NCBI RefSeq assembly: GCF_030272615.1
Contig: NC_081410.1
Location: 120,406,640 to 120,464,639 of the forward strand
Reading direction: 5' to 3'
From: Cryptomeria japonica
Lineage: Eukaryota > Streptophyta > Pinopsida > Cupressales > Cupressaceae
Length of the DNA stretch: 58,000 nt
The translations under genes and the position numbers were made by a program. Shown in pieces: positions 22,936 to 32,851 of this stretch (position 1 is the first letter of the stretch; the number at the start of each line of letters is the position of its first letter). Below the pieces are notes generated by a model, which saw only the letters and a list, made by a program, of their open reading frames with translations, did not search any database and was not told where the DNA came from.

Positions 22936-24372
22936 CTAGTTCTCAACAGGAGGGGTGGATACCCCTAACTTGTCTCTCAAGTAGACAAATGTATCTTCAG
23001 GCAAAGGCTTAGTGAAAATATCATCTATTTGTTCTTTTGTAGATACATACTCTAGCTTCACATTCTCTTCACTGACTTGCTCTCTCAAGTAATGATATTT
23101 GATTGACACATGCTTAGTATTTGAATGTTGCACCGGATTCTTTGACATATTAATAGCATTGGAATTATCACAATATATAATAGTAGGTTCATCATAAATA
23201 ACTTTGATATCTTTCAACATTTGCTTCATCCAAACTACATGAGTGCAATTACTAGCAACAGCAATGTACTTAGCTTCGGCAGTAGATTAGGACACCAAAT
23301 CTTGTTTCTTACTAGCCCATTAAACCAACTTCTTACCCATAAAGAATGCTCCATCAGTAGTGCTCTTCCAGTCATCAACATCACAAACCCAATATGCATC
23401 AGTGTAGACACATAACATGAAGCCACCATTCCTCGGATACCATAAACTATAATCCACTGTTCCCTTCAGATATCTGAATATCCTCTTAACAACAATGACG
23501 TGACTCTCTTTCAAATCAACTTGATATCTAGCAGCCATGCACACAACATGCATAATGTCTGACCTAGTCTGAGTGAGATATCGCAGTCCACCAAATATAG
23601 ATCTGTACAAACTCTAATTAGCTTTAGGAGATTCATCATTCTTAGACAATTTGCAACCAGTCACCATAGGAGTTCCAACTGGTTTGGAGTCATCTATCCC
23701 AAACATATTTAGTAATTCCTTCACATACTTAGTTTGAGATATGAATATACCTTTTCCAATATGTGCAATCTGCAAACCTAAGAAAAATTTCATCTCACCA
23801 ATCATAGGCATATCAAATTCCTTTTGCATATCACTGGAAAACTTCATACTCAAGTCATCATCACCTCCAAAGATAATATCATCAACAAAGACTTCAATAA
23901 TCAGGATGTTATCATTTTCTATCTTAAAATACAAATTATTGTCAGCAGCACCTTTACTAAATCCAAATTTCAACAAATATTTATCTAGTCTAGCATACCA
24001 GGCTCTAGGGGCTTGTTTCAATCCATAAAGAGCTTTCTTCAGCTTACATACCATGTCTCCATCATCTGACAGTGAAAATCCATCAGATTGCTCAATGTAG
24101 ACTTCTTCCTCAAGATCACCATTCAAAAAGGCATATTTGACATCCATCTGATATACCTTGAAATCTTTATAAGCAGCATAAGCAAGCAACAGTCTAATAG
24201 CTTCAAATGTAGCAACCGGAGCAAAAGTCTCCTCATAATCAATTCCTTCTTGTTGTGAGTATCCTTTGTAGACCAGTCTAGCTTTATTTCTGACAACTTC
24301 TTCGGCTTCATTCAATTTGTTCCTGAATACCCATTTAGTACCAATAACATTCTTATCCTTAGGTCTAGGCAC
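22936..24372 (-). pseudogene. pol: E4 reverse transcriptase and RNase H
   Basis: One minus frame with three in-frame stops (at 23614, 23320 and about 23286). RT starts near [12 protein letters not shown] and has [28 protein letters not shown] and the catalytic FVDD (copia-type VFVDDIIFG). RNase H includes GYS/YTDA, the STAEAKYIA motif and CDNSNAINMSKNP, ending about 23229-22936 with ADIFTKPL-like IDDIFTKPLPE. The stop before the RNase H tether (KAN-stop-SLYRSI) and the others fit single transitions. This converts element RNA to DNA in intact relatives. Here it is dead. Confidence 0.93.
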
Positions 24373-25057
24373 AAGTTCCTATGTATTATTCTTTTCAATC
24401 TGATCTCATTCTTCTTCCATAGCTCTCATCCAGTTTTCATCTTTATAGGCTTCAACAACATCTTTAGGTTCAACTTTAGAAATCAAGCATACTTCTTTAG
24501 TAGTTAACCTTCTTCTTGTCATTATACCTTTATTCTTATCACCAATAATATGATTTTCTTCAATCTTACATACCTCGAAGTCTTCTGATTGTTCTGATTC
24601 TCAGGTTCCTGCACTCCTTCACCAACAGTAGCAACATCTGGATTAACAGTCTCTATCGGATCATTCTATTGTCCATCATCATAACCACATGCTCTGATAT
24701 CCTTCCCAAGGTTCTCATCCATCTTCACATTTGCACTTTCTACTATATTTCTCAGTCTCTTATTGTAGCACCGGTAGGCTATTCTCTTTGTTGAATATCC
24801 AAAGTAGATATGTTCATCACTTCTAGCATCAAACTTTCCTATATCCTCATCTCTCTTGATATAACATTTTCTACCAAATACTCTGAAATATCTTACAGTA
24901 GGAACATGACCAAACCAAAGCTCATAAGGGGTCTTAGCAGTATCACCTTTGATGTGAACTATGTTGAATGTGTAAGCAACGGTACTAATATCTTCTCTCT
25001 AGTAGATCTTCGTAAAATTTTCTTCAATCAACATAGTCCTTGCAGCATCCAAAATAG
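24373..25057 (-). pseudogene. E4 integrase C-terminal part and linker to RT
   Basis: A frame different from the upstream integrase piece reads on with the copia integrase features HNGVAERKN (catalytic E region), TPYELWFG and FGYSTKRIAYR, with a TAG inside (about 25000). It then decays through several stops in the linker before RT. The change of frame near 25110-25150 separates it from the main integrase piece. Confidence 0.8.
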
Positions 25058-26335
25058 TTATGTTCTTCCTCTCAGCAACTCCATTGTGTTGTGGGGTTCT
25101 AGGAGCAAATAATTGTCTTCTAATCCCATGCATCTCACAAAATGAATTGAACTTGAACCGGAACAAAATTTTCCACCTCTTTCAGATCTTAGACACTTCA
25201 CCTTCAATCCAAACTCAGTCTCCAGTTTTTCTTTAAATATCTTGAGTTTATCAAATGCTTTTGATTTCTCCTTCAAAAAGACAATCCACATCATCCTAGA
25301 ATAATCATCAATTAGTAGCATAAAATATCTATCACCTTGCACACTTCTAACATTTGTAGGTCCACATAGGTCAGTGTGCACAAGATCTAGCAATCCATGT
25401 AATGTATAATATTTGCTTTTGAAAGAAATTCTTGTTTGCTTACCCAACTGACATTCCTTACATACCGAATTAGCAGGTTTAACAATCTTAGGCAGATCTC
25501 TAACAACATGTGTAGAACTGATCTTGATCATTGAATCAAAATTTACATGACACATTCTCCCATGCCACAACCAACTCTCATCAATCTGAGAAATCAAACA
25601 ACTTTTCTCTCCAGCATTCAAATGAAAAATGTTACCTTCAGTCTTAGTTCCAGATGCAATCTCTATACCGGAGGCATTTAAGATCTTGCATTTTCCATCC
25701 TTGAATTGTAGATCATAACCTTTATCAACCATATGTCCAACACTGAAAATATTATGTTTCAAACCTTCAACATACAAGACATCATCAATGTTATGCTTAC
25801 CATCAAAATAAATAGAACCTCTACCATGGATTACATAGGCTTTGTCATCTCCAAATATAACTATTCCACCCTCATACATTTCCATACTCACAAATTTGTT
25901 TTTATCTCTGTTCATATGATGTGAACAACCATTATCAATTACCCATTCATCTTTCTCTTCAACTTTAGTAGCTAAATCTTTCTCCTCAATAGTACAACTA
26001 GTAGAATCAACATGTACATGTCCATCTTCCTTAATAGAAAGGAATACAACTTCATCTCCTTCTGATTCTTCATCTGTAATACCTTCATCAGTAGCATAAT
26101 AACAGTTATTTTGATTCCTATACTTTCGATTAGGCTTGCAAGGCTTATCATACTTCTCTTGCTTGTCATATCTATCATTCCTATCATGCTTATCAAACTT
26201 ATCATGCATGTCATAATTAGCCATTCTGTTTGGGCATCTAGAAGCAAAATGTCCTATATGATTGCAAGAGAAATATTTCAAAGGCAACTGTCCATCATAC
26301 TTATCGGCACCTTTAGGCAATCTTCGGGCAATCAA
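25058..26335 (-). pseudogene. E4 zinc knuckle, protease and integrase core
   Basis: 425 codons on the minus strand. The zinc knuckle is YFSCNHIGHFASRC, in which the first cysteine is tyrosine. A repetitive charged linker (DKFDKHDRNDRYDKQEKYDK) follows, then the protease with motif DNGCSHHM, then the pre-integrase zinc finger (WHGRMCHVNF ... CKECQLGK) and the integrase core with D in LVHTDLCGP. The second catalytic aspartate position reads RSERGG, where relatives have RSDRGG, so the active site is lost. The last 40 residues are out of frame relative to the family. Confidence 0.92.
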
Positions 26336-27091
26336 TGCTTTTCAAGTTCATCTAGCTCTCTTTCTTGCTCTTCCATCTCTCTTCTCTCTCTCTCATATCT
26401 AGATATTTTGCACTCATCAGGATCATATTTCTTCTTATCAAATATAGATGCAGATGCTCTAAATGTTATCTCAAACTTTTCATGTGATTCTCCAAATTCA
26501 CTCCACTCAAATGCAACAAGATTTCCAATTAGCATATCTCTTGTCACTGTAGTCACACTTTGAATCTCATCAATAGCAACCACCTTATGTTTATAAGAAG
26601 GAGGCAAATATCTCAGCACCTTAGCAACAATTTCATCTTCCTCAATGGTTCCACTGGCACATCTGATACCTAGGACAAGGTCGTTCACCTTAGCCATGAA
26701 AGAGTATGTTCTCATCATCTCCCATATTCAGTTTCTCATACTTTCCTTTTAAACTCTGCAACTTAGCAACTTTCACTTGTTTGTCTCCTTCATACAAGAT
26801 CTCAAGCTTCTCCCAGATCTCATGTGCAGTCTAAAGTCCCATCACATTTGTCATCTCAGAATCAGTCAGGGCACTAAGCAATGCTTCCTTTGCTTTAATA
26901 TTATGTTTAACTTCCTTGATCTTGTCAGGAGTAGAAGGTCCATTCTGAGGAACAATATAGGTATTCTTTGTAATCTTCCAATAATCTTCTCCAAGATATT
27001 TCAAGTGCACTTCCATCCAGTTCTTCCATATAGCATAGTCACTTCCATCAAATCTTGGACTGTCCTTAAAGATAACACCTTGAGCTGCCAT
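26332..27091 (-). pseudogene. gag: E4 gag
   Basis: The start is ATG at 27091 (MAAQGVIFKDSPRFDGSDYAIWK), typical of copia gag N-termini with the W-containing core. TAG at 26831 follows VMGL, then the frame continues TAHEIWEKLE and is shifted near 26720. The distal part (AKVNDLVLGIRCA to LDELEKH) carries the LRYLPPSYKHKV motif of copia gag. It lies just inside the primer site, as expected. Confidence 0.9.
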
Positions 27092-27129
27092 CCTGAATCT
27101 CCTCAAGTGATTAGGCTTCTACCAGAGGA

Positions 27130-27146
27130 TCTAGCTCTAATACCAA
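27130..27146 (-). other. E4 primer-binding site (initiator tRNA-Met type)
   Basis: The minus strand reads TTGGTATTAGAGCTAGA next to the 5' LTR, one transition from the TGGTATCAGAGC consensus. The same T for C is seen in E3. Confidence 0.9.
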
Positions 27147-27147
27147 T

Positions 27148-28402
27148 TGTTAGCAGCAACCAAGAAGGAAGACTGAGAGGGGGGTTGAATTAGTCTTCAC
27201 TGGAATACCAAACTTAATCACAAAACACAAATTTGATAAACTTCAGTAATAAAACAGATAAGCAAATTAACAACACAACACATAACACCAAGATTTTTTA
27301 TGTGAAAAACCCGGTTAAGGGAAAAAACCACGGTGGGAACCTACCCACAGTAAGATGATGCTCTATAGTAGTATGTGTAAATATTACAATGGGGAATGCA
27401 CATGCATTCAGGCACATTGCCTAGAGCTCACTACTCAAATATAATGACTCGGAAGGCTACAACCCTCAGGGAAGTCTCACTGACTTACAACAACATTCGG
27501 ATTACAATCCGGAAGAAATGAACTGAAAGAATAGCATCTCCAAATGCCTGATTACGGTTCCGGTTAAGCACAGATGTCTTCTCTATAACAGCAATCTCAC
27601 CCCAAACTCCACACCGAAGGATAAATCACTTGTTCACATATAAACCTCTCTTTGATAATGCATACATAACATCGACACCTAAATTACATGAATATATCTC
27701 CTATATATACAAATCATCAACCTTGACAACAAGGGCGGCTAAACCCTCAACCCTCAATTACAAAATTACAACACATGATACAAAGATTGACCACTAGACC
27801 AATATAATTATTTTCATAGCATAACATTGACCTAAATCAAATTCCCAAGTGCTCAACTCCATCAGAAATCACACCAAGATCAACCGCAACACGCCACACC
27901 ACCAGAAAAACCGCATAACATGAAAATGATCACTAGTTCATAGAAACCACCAAAAACTCACACAATGATCAATGCAGATCACAAAAAAAAATAGGACATG
28001 ACTAGAAAACACCAGCAAGTACGTTAGAATCATCAGGAACAACTGCACCAACGCCACTTATCAAATCTTCATTGATCAACGTCTGAAAGCTCAAGAACAC
28101 AACCAATTAGCAACTGTCACGAAGAAAGATAACATGTGGAGCACCAAATCATGATCCAACTAAAATGAAGATACACAAGACCATCCCAAGAAATATCCTA
28201 AAGTCTCAGCACAAGATCTGATCACACCAGAATATACCAGAGGAAATACCGAACTCTACAAAACAGTGATCAGCAAAACAACACTACAAACCGAATCATA
28301 AGATCTTCCCAAAATGCAACCATCGGAGAAAATCACAAGAATATTTTGACATCAATGATAAAAACATATCCTAGTAGAAGCAATGACCAACAATATCCAA
28401 CA
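27148..28402 (-). repeat. E4 5' LTR
   Basis: 1,255 bp, TG...CA. In minus orientation its end carries the run CCCCCCTCTCAGT, shared with the LTR fragment at about 49290. Confidence 0.95.
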
Positions 28403-28407
28403 TACAT
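28403..28407. repeat. E4 target-site duplication, right (TACAT)
   Basis: An exact copy of 21386-21390 abutting the right LTR. Confidence 0.9.
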
Positions 28408-28663
28408 TTTATTCATTTTTTTGTATTTTCACTATCCGGTCAATTACTCGGGCATTTCAACATCTATAATGGATATGTTTGTTGGAGAGCACTTTATTTG
28501 ATTGTTTTTACATGTACTAAGGTTTTGGGGGAACATCAAGAGGTATACAACTTGGGGTATTATTATAGATCATATTATAGGATCTATTGTATCCAGTGTT
28601 GACCATGACATTATGTGGGCTATATCAAACATTGATCGTACTCACACACTTTAGACTAGACTA

Positions 28664-29059
28664 TTGGAGACATATGAATACACTAATATCTCTTTATTAT
28701 CTGAGGATATTATGGAAGATTGTCTTATTCCCCTTGCACATGTAGATTATATGCCCTTTGGTAATGATAGTTTAGAGGAGCTTGATTATATCATAGGTCC
28801 TACATGTTCTGATGGATTAGAGGCTTGCCTTCCAATTCCTATTCCTCACATTGAGATCCAATCTCAATCATCTTCATCCTCTATTGATATTGGCATTGGC
28901 TCATACATAGACCACATTGATTCAGTGCATTGGGACATTGTTCTTCCAAACACATCTACTTGGGATTCATATCTTACTGACATATCATCATTGTTTATGG
29001 AGTCTCATATTGTAAATTTGGAGGATTATTTTGAGTACATTCATCTCCTCTTTAGTTGA
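28664..29059 (+). CDS. Small acidic ORF near the E3 3' end, unknown
   Basis: About 130 codons, open from 28664 with the first ATG at 28712. The product is acidic, with a serine run (QSQSSSSSIDIGIGSYIDHID) and no recognised domain, signal peptide or membrane segment. It lies in the sense strand of E3, about 650 bases before the PPT, where copia elements usually end pol; it does not look like RNase H. It may be a remnant of an accessory ORF of the element, or chance. Confidence 0.3.
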   Translation: METYEYTNISLLSEDIMEDCLIPLAHVDYMPFGNDSLEELDYIIGPTCSDGLEACLPIPIPHIEIQSQSSSSSIDIGIGSYIDHIDSVHWDIVLPNTSTWDSYLTDISSLFMESHIVNLEDYFEYIHLLFS

Positions 29060-29699
29060 TAACCAAATCAATGTTATCAACACATTTTCATCACCCATGG
29101 AGATTGTTCTACATAATTATTTGCAAAGTCTTTGATTGTCACCTTCTACCTTGATTGGGAATGTACAAAATTGGTATGTGGCACCCTCATTCATCATCAA
29201 CACAATGATATTTGAGTAGTTTCCAAAGGTACATAGTATTTGGATTTTGATTCCTATTTCTTCCAATTTATGGGAGTTGCTTCTCATATCTCCAATGGAT
29301 TCATTTCTTCTTAAGAGGAGAGATGTTATTTGTAGGTAATGGATCATGTTTTGTCTTTAGGCTCTCATTGTTGGCATAGGAGCTACTTCTTCATTAGGGG
29401 GATTCATATCCTCATTTTCTCTCTCCTATGGGGGATATTAATTGTATTTTTGTGACCGATTCAGTTCTTGGGGGGACATTTGGAGTCCTTCATGCTTATT
29501 CGCATGTACTCTTTTTCATTTATTTTTCTCTATTGGAGAGGAGTTTTCTTCCACTTATTTTTTGTCCTTTTCTCTATTTTTTGAGATTTGCATTGCTCTA
29601 TACATGGGTACCTAGTTTGGCCTTTATTTTCAGGACTCATTCATGCTTGCATTTTGCATTCACTATATTATCTCTTTATCTTCTCCCTAAGTTAATATT
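29060..29699 (+). other. E3 3' non-coding region
   Basis: 640 bases, T-rich on the + strand, ending in a PPT. Short ORFs here have no recognisable content. Confidence 0.55.
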
Positions 29700-29708
29700 A
29701 AGGGGGGT
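29700..29708 (+). other. E3 polypurine tract
   Basis: AAGGGGGGT directly precedes TGTTGGAG, the start of the 3' LTR. Confidence 0.85.
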
Positions 29709-30102
29709 TGTTGGAGTGATTATTTCATTATCTAATTAATTTTATAATTATATCCTTAATTAGTTTATTCACTTAAGCTAAACTAAGCTATTTTTTTCCT
29801 TTTATTTATCTAGGTTAATAATAGATTAAATTGTCTCATTCATTAAGATTGTGACACTTGGCATTAGATGATTTAATCTTTCTTTAGGGTTTGCATCTAG
29901 GATTTTATCATTATTATTTTATAAGCATTCATTGTAATCTATCTAATTTTATTATAGGTTAATGCAATTATCATATTTCTCTTTGGATCCATCTCTCTCA
30001 AGGTTCCAGAGCATTAATCATGGCTTCTTCTCTTCATATGTGATGGGTGTTGTGCTTGAAAGTGATTAATGGGCTTTTGGGGTTGAACAAATAATTCTAA
30101 CA
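29709..30102 (+). repeat. E3 3' LTR (394 bp)
   Basis: It starts TGTTGGAG and ends TCTAACA, a typical copia LTR. Only the last 165 bases align with the left copy. Confidence 0.8.
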
Positions 30103-30262
30103 GTTTATTTATCCAATAGTTCCTTTTTAGTTTTGAAAGAGGAGGAGCTAGTTAATTTTTCTTATTTACCAATTTAAATTTTACAGGTCATTCCAAAGCT
30201 AGAGAATCACCAATAGGAATTTGGTTTAATGTGAGAAAATCATCCTTCAAATATTCTTTGTA

Positions 30263-30267
30263 ACTAT
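30263..30267. repeat. E2 target-site duplication, left (ACTAT)
   Basis: ACTAT abuts the left LTR of E2 and is repeated at 42750-42754. Confidence 0.9.
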
Positions 30268-31421
30268 TGTGTCGACTTGAATTTGATCCTCAGAATGCTA
30301 CCTGCAACATGTTAGTTTCACAAAATACCAATGGGAATGCTACTAGAAATTAAACTCAACCAATGAAACTACATGAAATACATATGAAATAAAAATAGTA
30401 TTATTACCTTCATGATTTATGTCTCATTGTGTCCTAACTCCACAGTTCCTGGTTGCAGATGGTGTGCTCTCAGACAAACACTGATAGCTTCCAAGATGGC
30501 ATATGAAGAATGGACTCATAACTAGTAGTTAACTGATACTATGATATGCAATGCTAAATGACTATTCTAAAATGATTATGCTAAAATGTTAATTGCTATT
30601 TGCTTCAAGATTGAAAACTCACAGATGCATAAGTTTTACAAATGATTAGCTTGCAAATTCACTTGAAGTCTAACTCTCTCTCAACTAAAACTCTTGATTT
30701 TATAGACCTTGAGAGGATAAGATGATATGCAAATTTGGATGGTTGTGAGAAAAGGTGAAGGTTGAGAGAAAGGGGGAAGGAGAAGACAAGTGTCACTCAT
30801 CTCACCTTGACTGGGTTGTTGACTGAGGGAATATAGGGATGGTTGGAGAAAATTTAGGCATGAGAGGACAAGTGGACTCAATTCCTTCCTAAGATGTAGG
30901 GATGTTGGAGAGAATTTAGAAGGAGGTTATGAAATATGTGTACGTACACAATATTTCATTAAGTTTGGAGGTTGGAGATAAATGATGAATTAATATTTAA
31001 GAAATATTAATTTCCTTAGCCACATGATGGATGAGTTGGCAAAGGGAAGATGAAGTGGAGATGGAAGGTGAGTTGGATAAGAGGGATTAAATAATTTAAG
31101 AAATTATTTAATATTTGAGACTATAGGGTAGGAGAAAAACCATTAAATATTAGATATTTAATTGATTGAAGGAGATAATTAAATATTAGATATTTAATTA
31201 ACTTGATTAGAAGGATAATTAAATATTAGATATTTAATTAATTAGAGGAATAGAATAGATGAATTAATTAATAAAATATTTCAATTAAATTAATTAATAG
31301 AAAGACATGAAATGAATTAAATAAATTAATCTTTTCAAATTAACTATTTAATAGAAGAAGAATTATTAAATAAATATAAAATATTTATTTAATCACTCAT
31401 AGCCATTTTTATGTGTATACA
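30268..31421 (-). repeat. E2 3' LTR
   Basis: 1,154 bp. On the + strand it runs TGTGTCGAC...GTATACA. It contains several near-palindromes of the type AATTAAATATTAGATATTTAA (31150-31240). Relative to the other copy it lacks about 29 bases near 30725 (or the other copy gained them). Confidence 0.95.
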
Positions 31422-31434
31422 TTTTGCCCCTCTT
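31422..31434 (-). other. E2 polypurine tract
   Basis: The minus strand reads AAGAGGGGCAAAA directly before the 3' LTR, nearly identical to the E1 tract. Confidence 0.9.
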
Positions 31435-31830
31435 GGAAATGATGTCAAGACAACATTTTTTCAAAGATTAAATCAAGTTTTGATAGCGCGCCTAATGGAG
31501 ATAAAAATTCTGATTGTGTGCCCCCTCGGGAGATTGATCGTGAAATTGTTGAAAAATTTGGTTTGAACGATTGATCTTGTGATAATTGAAAAGTTTCGTC
31601 AATTAAATTCATTTGTAAAAAACAAATTAAATTGCCCCATTGAAAAGCATTAATTACCCTTTCAAATAGTCAATATAAAATTAACCAAGATTAATTTTAA
31701 TTTCATTTTCATCCTTGTCAGCTTGTGAAGAAAATTGTCTTGGTGAGGTCGCGAAATGGTGATTCCTTTGGAGAACCATCGATTTGAGCACATTCGACAA
31801 TATCAGCAACCTCCTGAGTATGGGCTTCCG

Positions 31831-32851
31831 GTATGTATCCTATCCCGAGCTTTGTTTGCAACTTGTCATACAATTTTTCATGTTTTTTGTGCGTTTATGG
31901 ATTTTTTAAATTTTTTTGTGATTTTTGGTATTTGATTAGCGCTTTTGCATTTAGGTTTAGTGCATATGCATTTAGGTTTAACGCATGTGCTCATTTTGGT
32001 AGCCCATGTGTTAGGAATGTTAACGCATTTGCTTAAGTTAACGCCTCTACATCATGTGTTTGCACTTTTGCAGCTAAAGTTAGCACTTTTGCTTTTTTTT
32101 GCGCATATGTTCAATAGAATAGCACTTTTGTTAAAAAGATTAGCGCATATGCTTTGGTTAGCACCTACGTTCAATAGGATAGCACTTTTTTTTAAAAGAT
32201 TAGTGAATATGCTCAAGATGAATGTTTTTTATAGATTTCATATCCAAAAAATCACTTTGTTGATTAGATTTAAGCGTGTCTGAGGCGCAATTATGATGAA
32301 TAGGTACTTGATTGATTGATTAATGTTGTTTGATAGATCGATTTGATTTTTTTTGATAGATTAGCTCTAAGAAACCGATTTAGTTTCTGATGTAAGAGAA
32401 TAGTAGAGTTTTGATTGAACTCAGTGATTGTTAGATCGATTTGATTTGTATTGATAGAGTAGCTCTAAGAAATCGATTTAGTTTCTAATGTAAGAGCATA
32501 GCAGAGTTTGAGTGAACTCAGTGATTGTTAGATCGATTTTGATTTGTTTGGATAGATAGCTCTAAGAAACTGATTTAGTTTCTTATGTAAGAGCATAGCA
32601 TAGTTTTGATTGAACTTAGTGATTGTTAGATCGATTTTGATTTGTTTGGATAGATAGCTCTAAGAAACCGATTTAGTTTCTGATGTAAGAGCATAGCAGA
32701 GTTTGATTGATAGAAAACCATTGTTGATTGTTTTAAAATGATTTGATAACCTAATTTGCTTCATTTTGAAAAGATTGATATGATAGATTAGCGATCTATT
32801 TGATTTTATAGATAGATGAGTGATGATTGATCGAATGCTCTTGGTAAACAG
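31831..32851 (+). other. First intron of the antisense PMD gene
   Basis: 1,021 bp, GTATGT...ACAG, phase 0. It contains a TTAGCGC(A/T)TTTG motif series (31940-32215) and a 97-bp tandem array. Removing it joins two PMD-frame exons without a stop. Confidence 0.65.
32332..32715. repeat. 97-bp tandem repeat in the PMD intron
   Basis: Four copies of a unit containing AGATCGATTT, AGCTCTAAGAAA and GATTTAGTTTCT begin near 32332, 32430, 32527 and 32625. The last is incomplete. Confidence 0.88.

Larger units (their letters stand above)
21391..28402 (-). mobile_element. E4: Ty1/copia retrotransposon nested in E3, TSD TACAT
   Basis: LTRs at 21391-22629 and 27148-28402 begin TGTTAGC and end TCCAACA. TACAT is present on both sides (21386-21390 and 28403-28407). 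The minus-strand primer site next to the right LTR and the PPT next to the left LTR set the orientation. Integrase precedes RT, as in copia. The LTRs have many differences (about 20 in the first 210 aligned bases by eye) and the polyprotein has several stops and frameshifts, so it is an old, dead copy. It splits the interior of E3. Confidence 0.96.
15642..30102 (+). mobile_element. E3: old copia-type non-autonomous LTR element with antisense ORF, split by E4
   Basis: The last 165 bases before 15805 match the last part of 29709-30102, including CTCTCTCAAGGTT, AGCATTAATCATGG and the AACA end. A primer site complementary to initiator tRNA-Met follows the left copy, and a PPT precedes the right copy, so they are 5' and 3' LTRs of one + strand element. 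By eye they differ at about 12% of aligned bases. Without nested E4 (7.0 kb) the interior is about 6.9 kb. It holds no copia polyprotein, but a long antisense frame (17105-20206) and a short sense ORF near the 3' end. The left boundary is uncertain because the start of the 5' LTR is not recognisable, so no TSD can be shown. Confidence 0.7.

Noticed and set aside
26111-26563. 150-codon plus-strand ORF over E4 gag/zinc knuckle
   Set aside because: Complement of clear copia coding sequence. No independent support.
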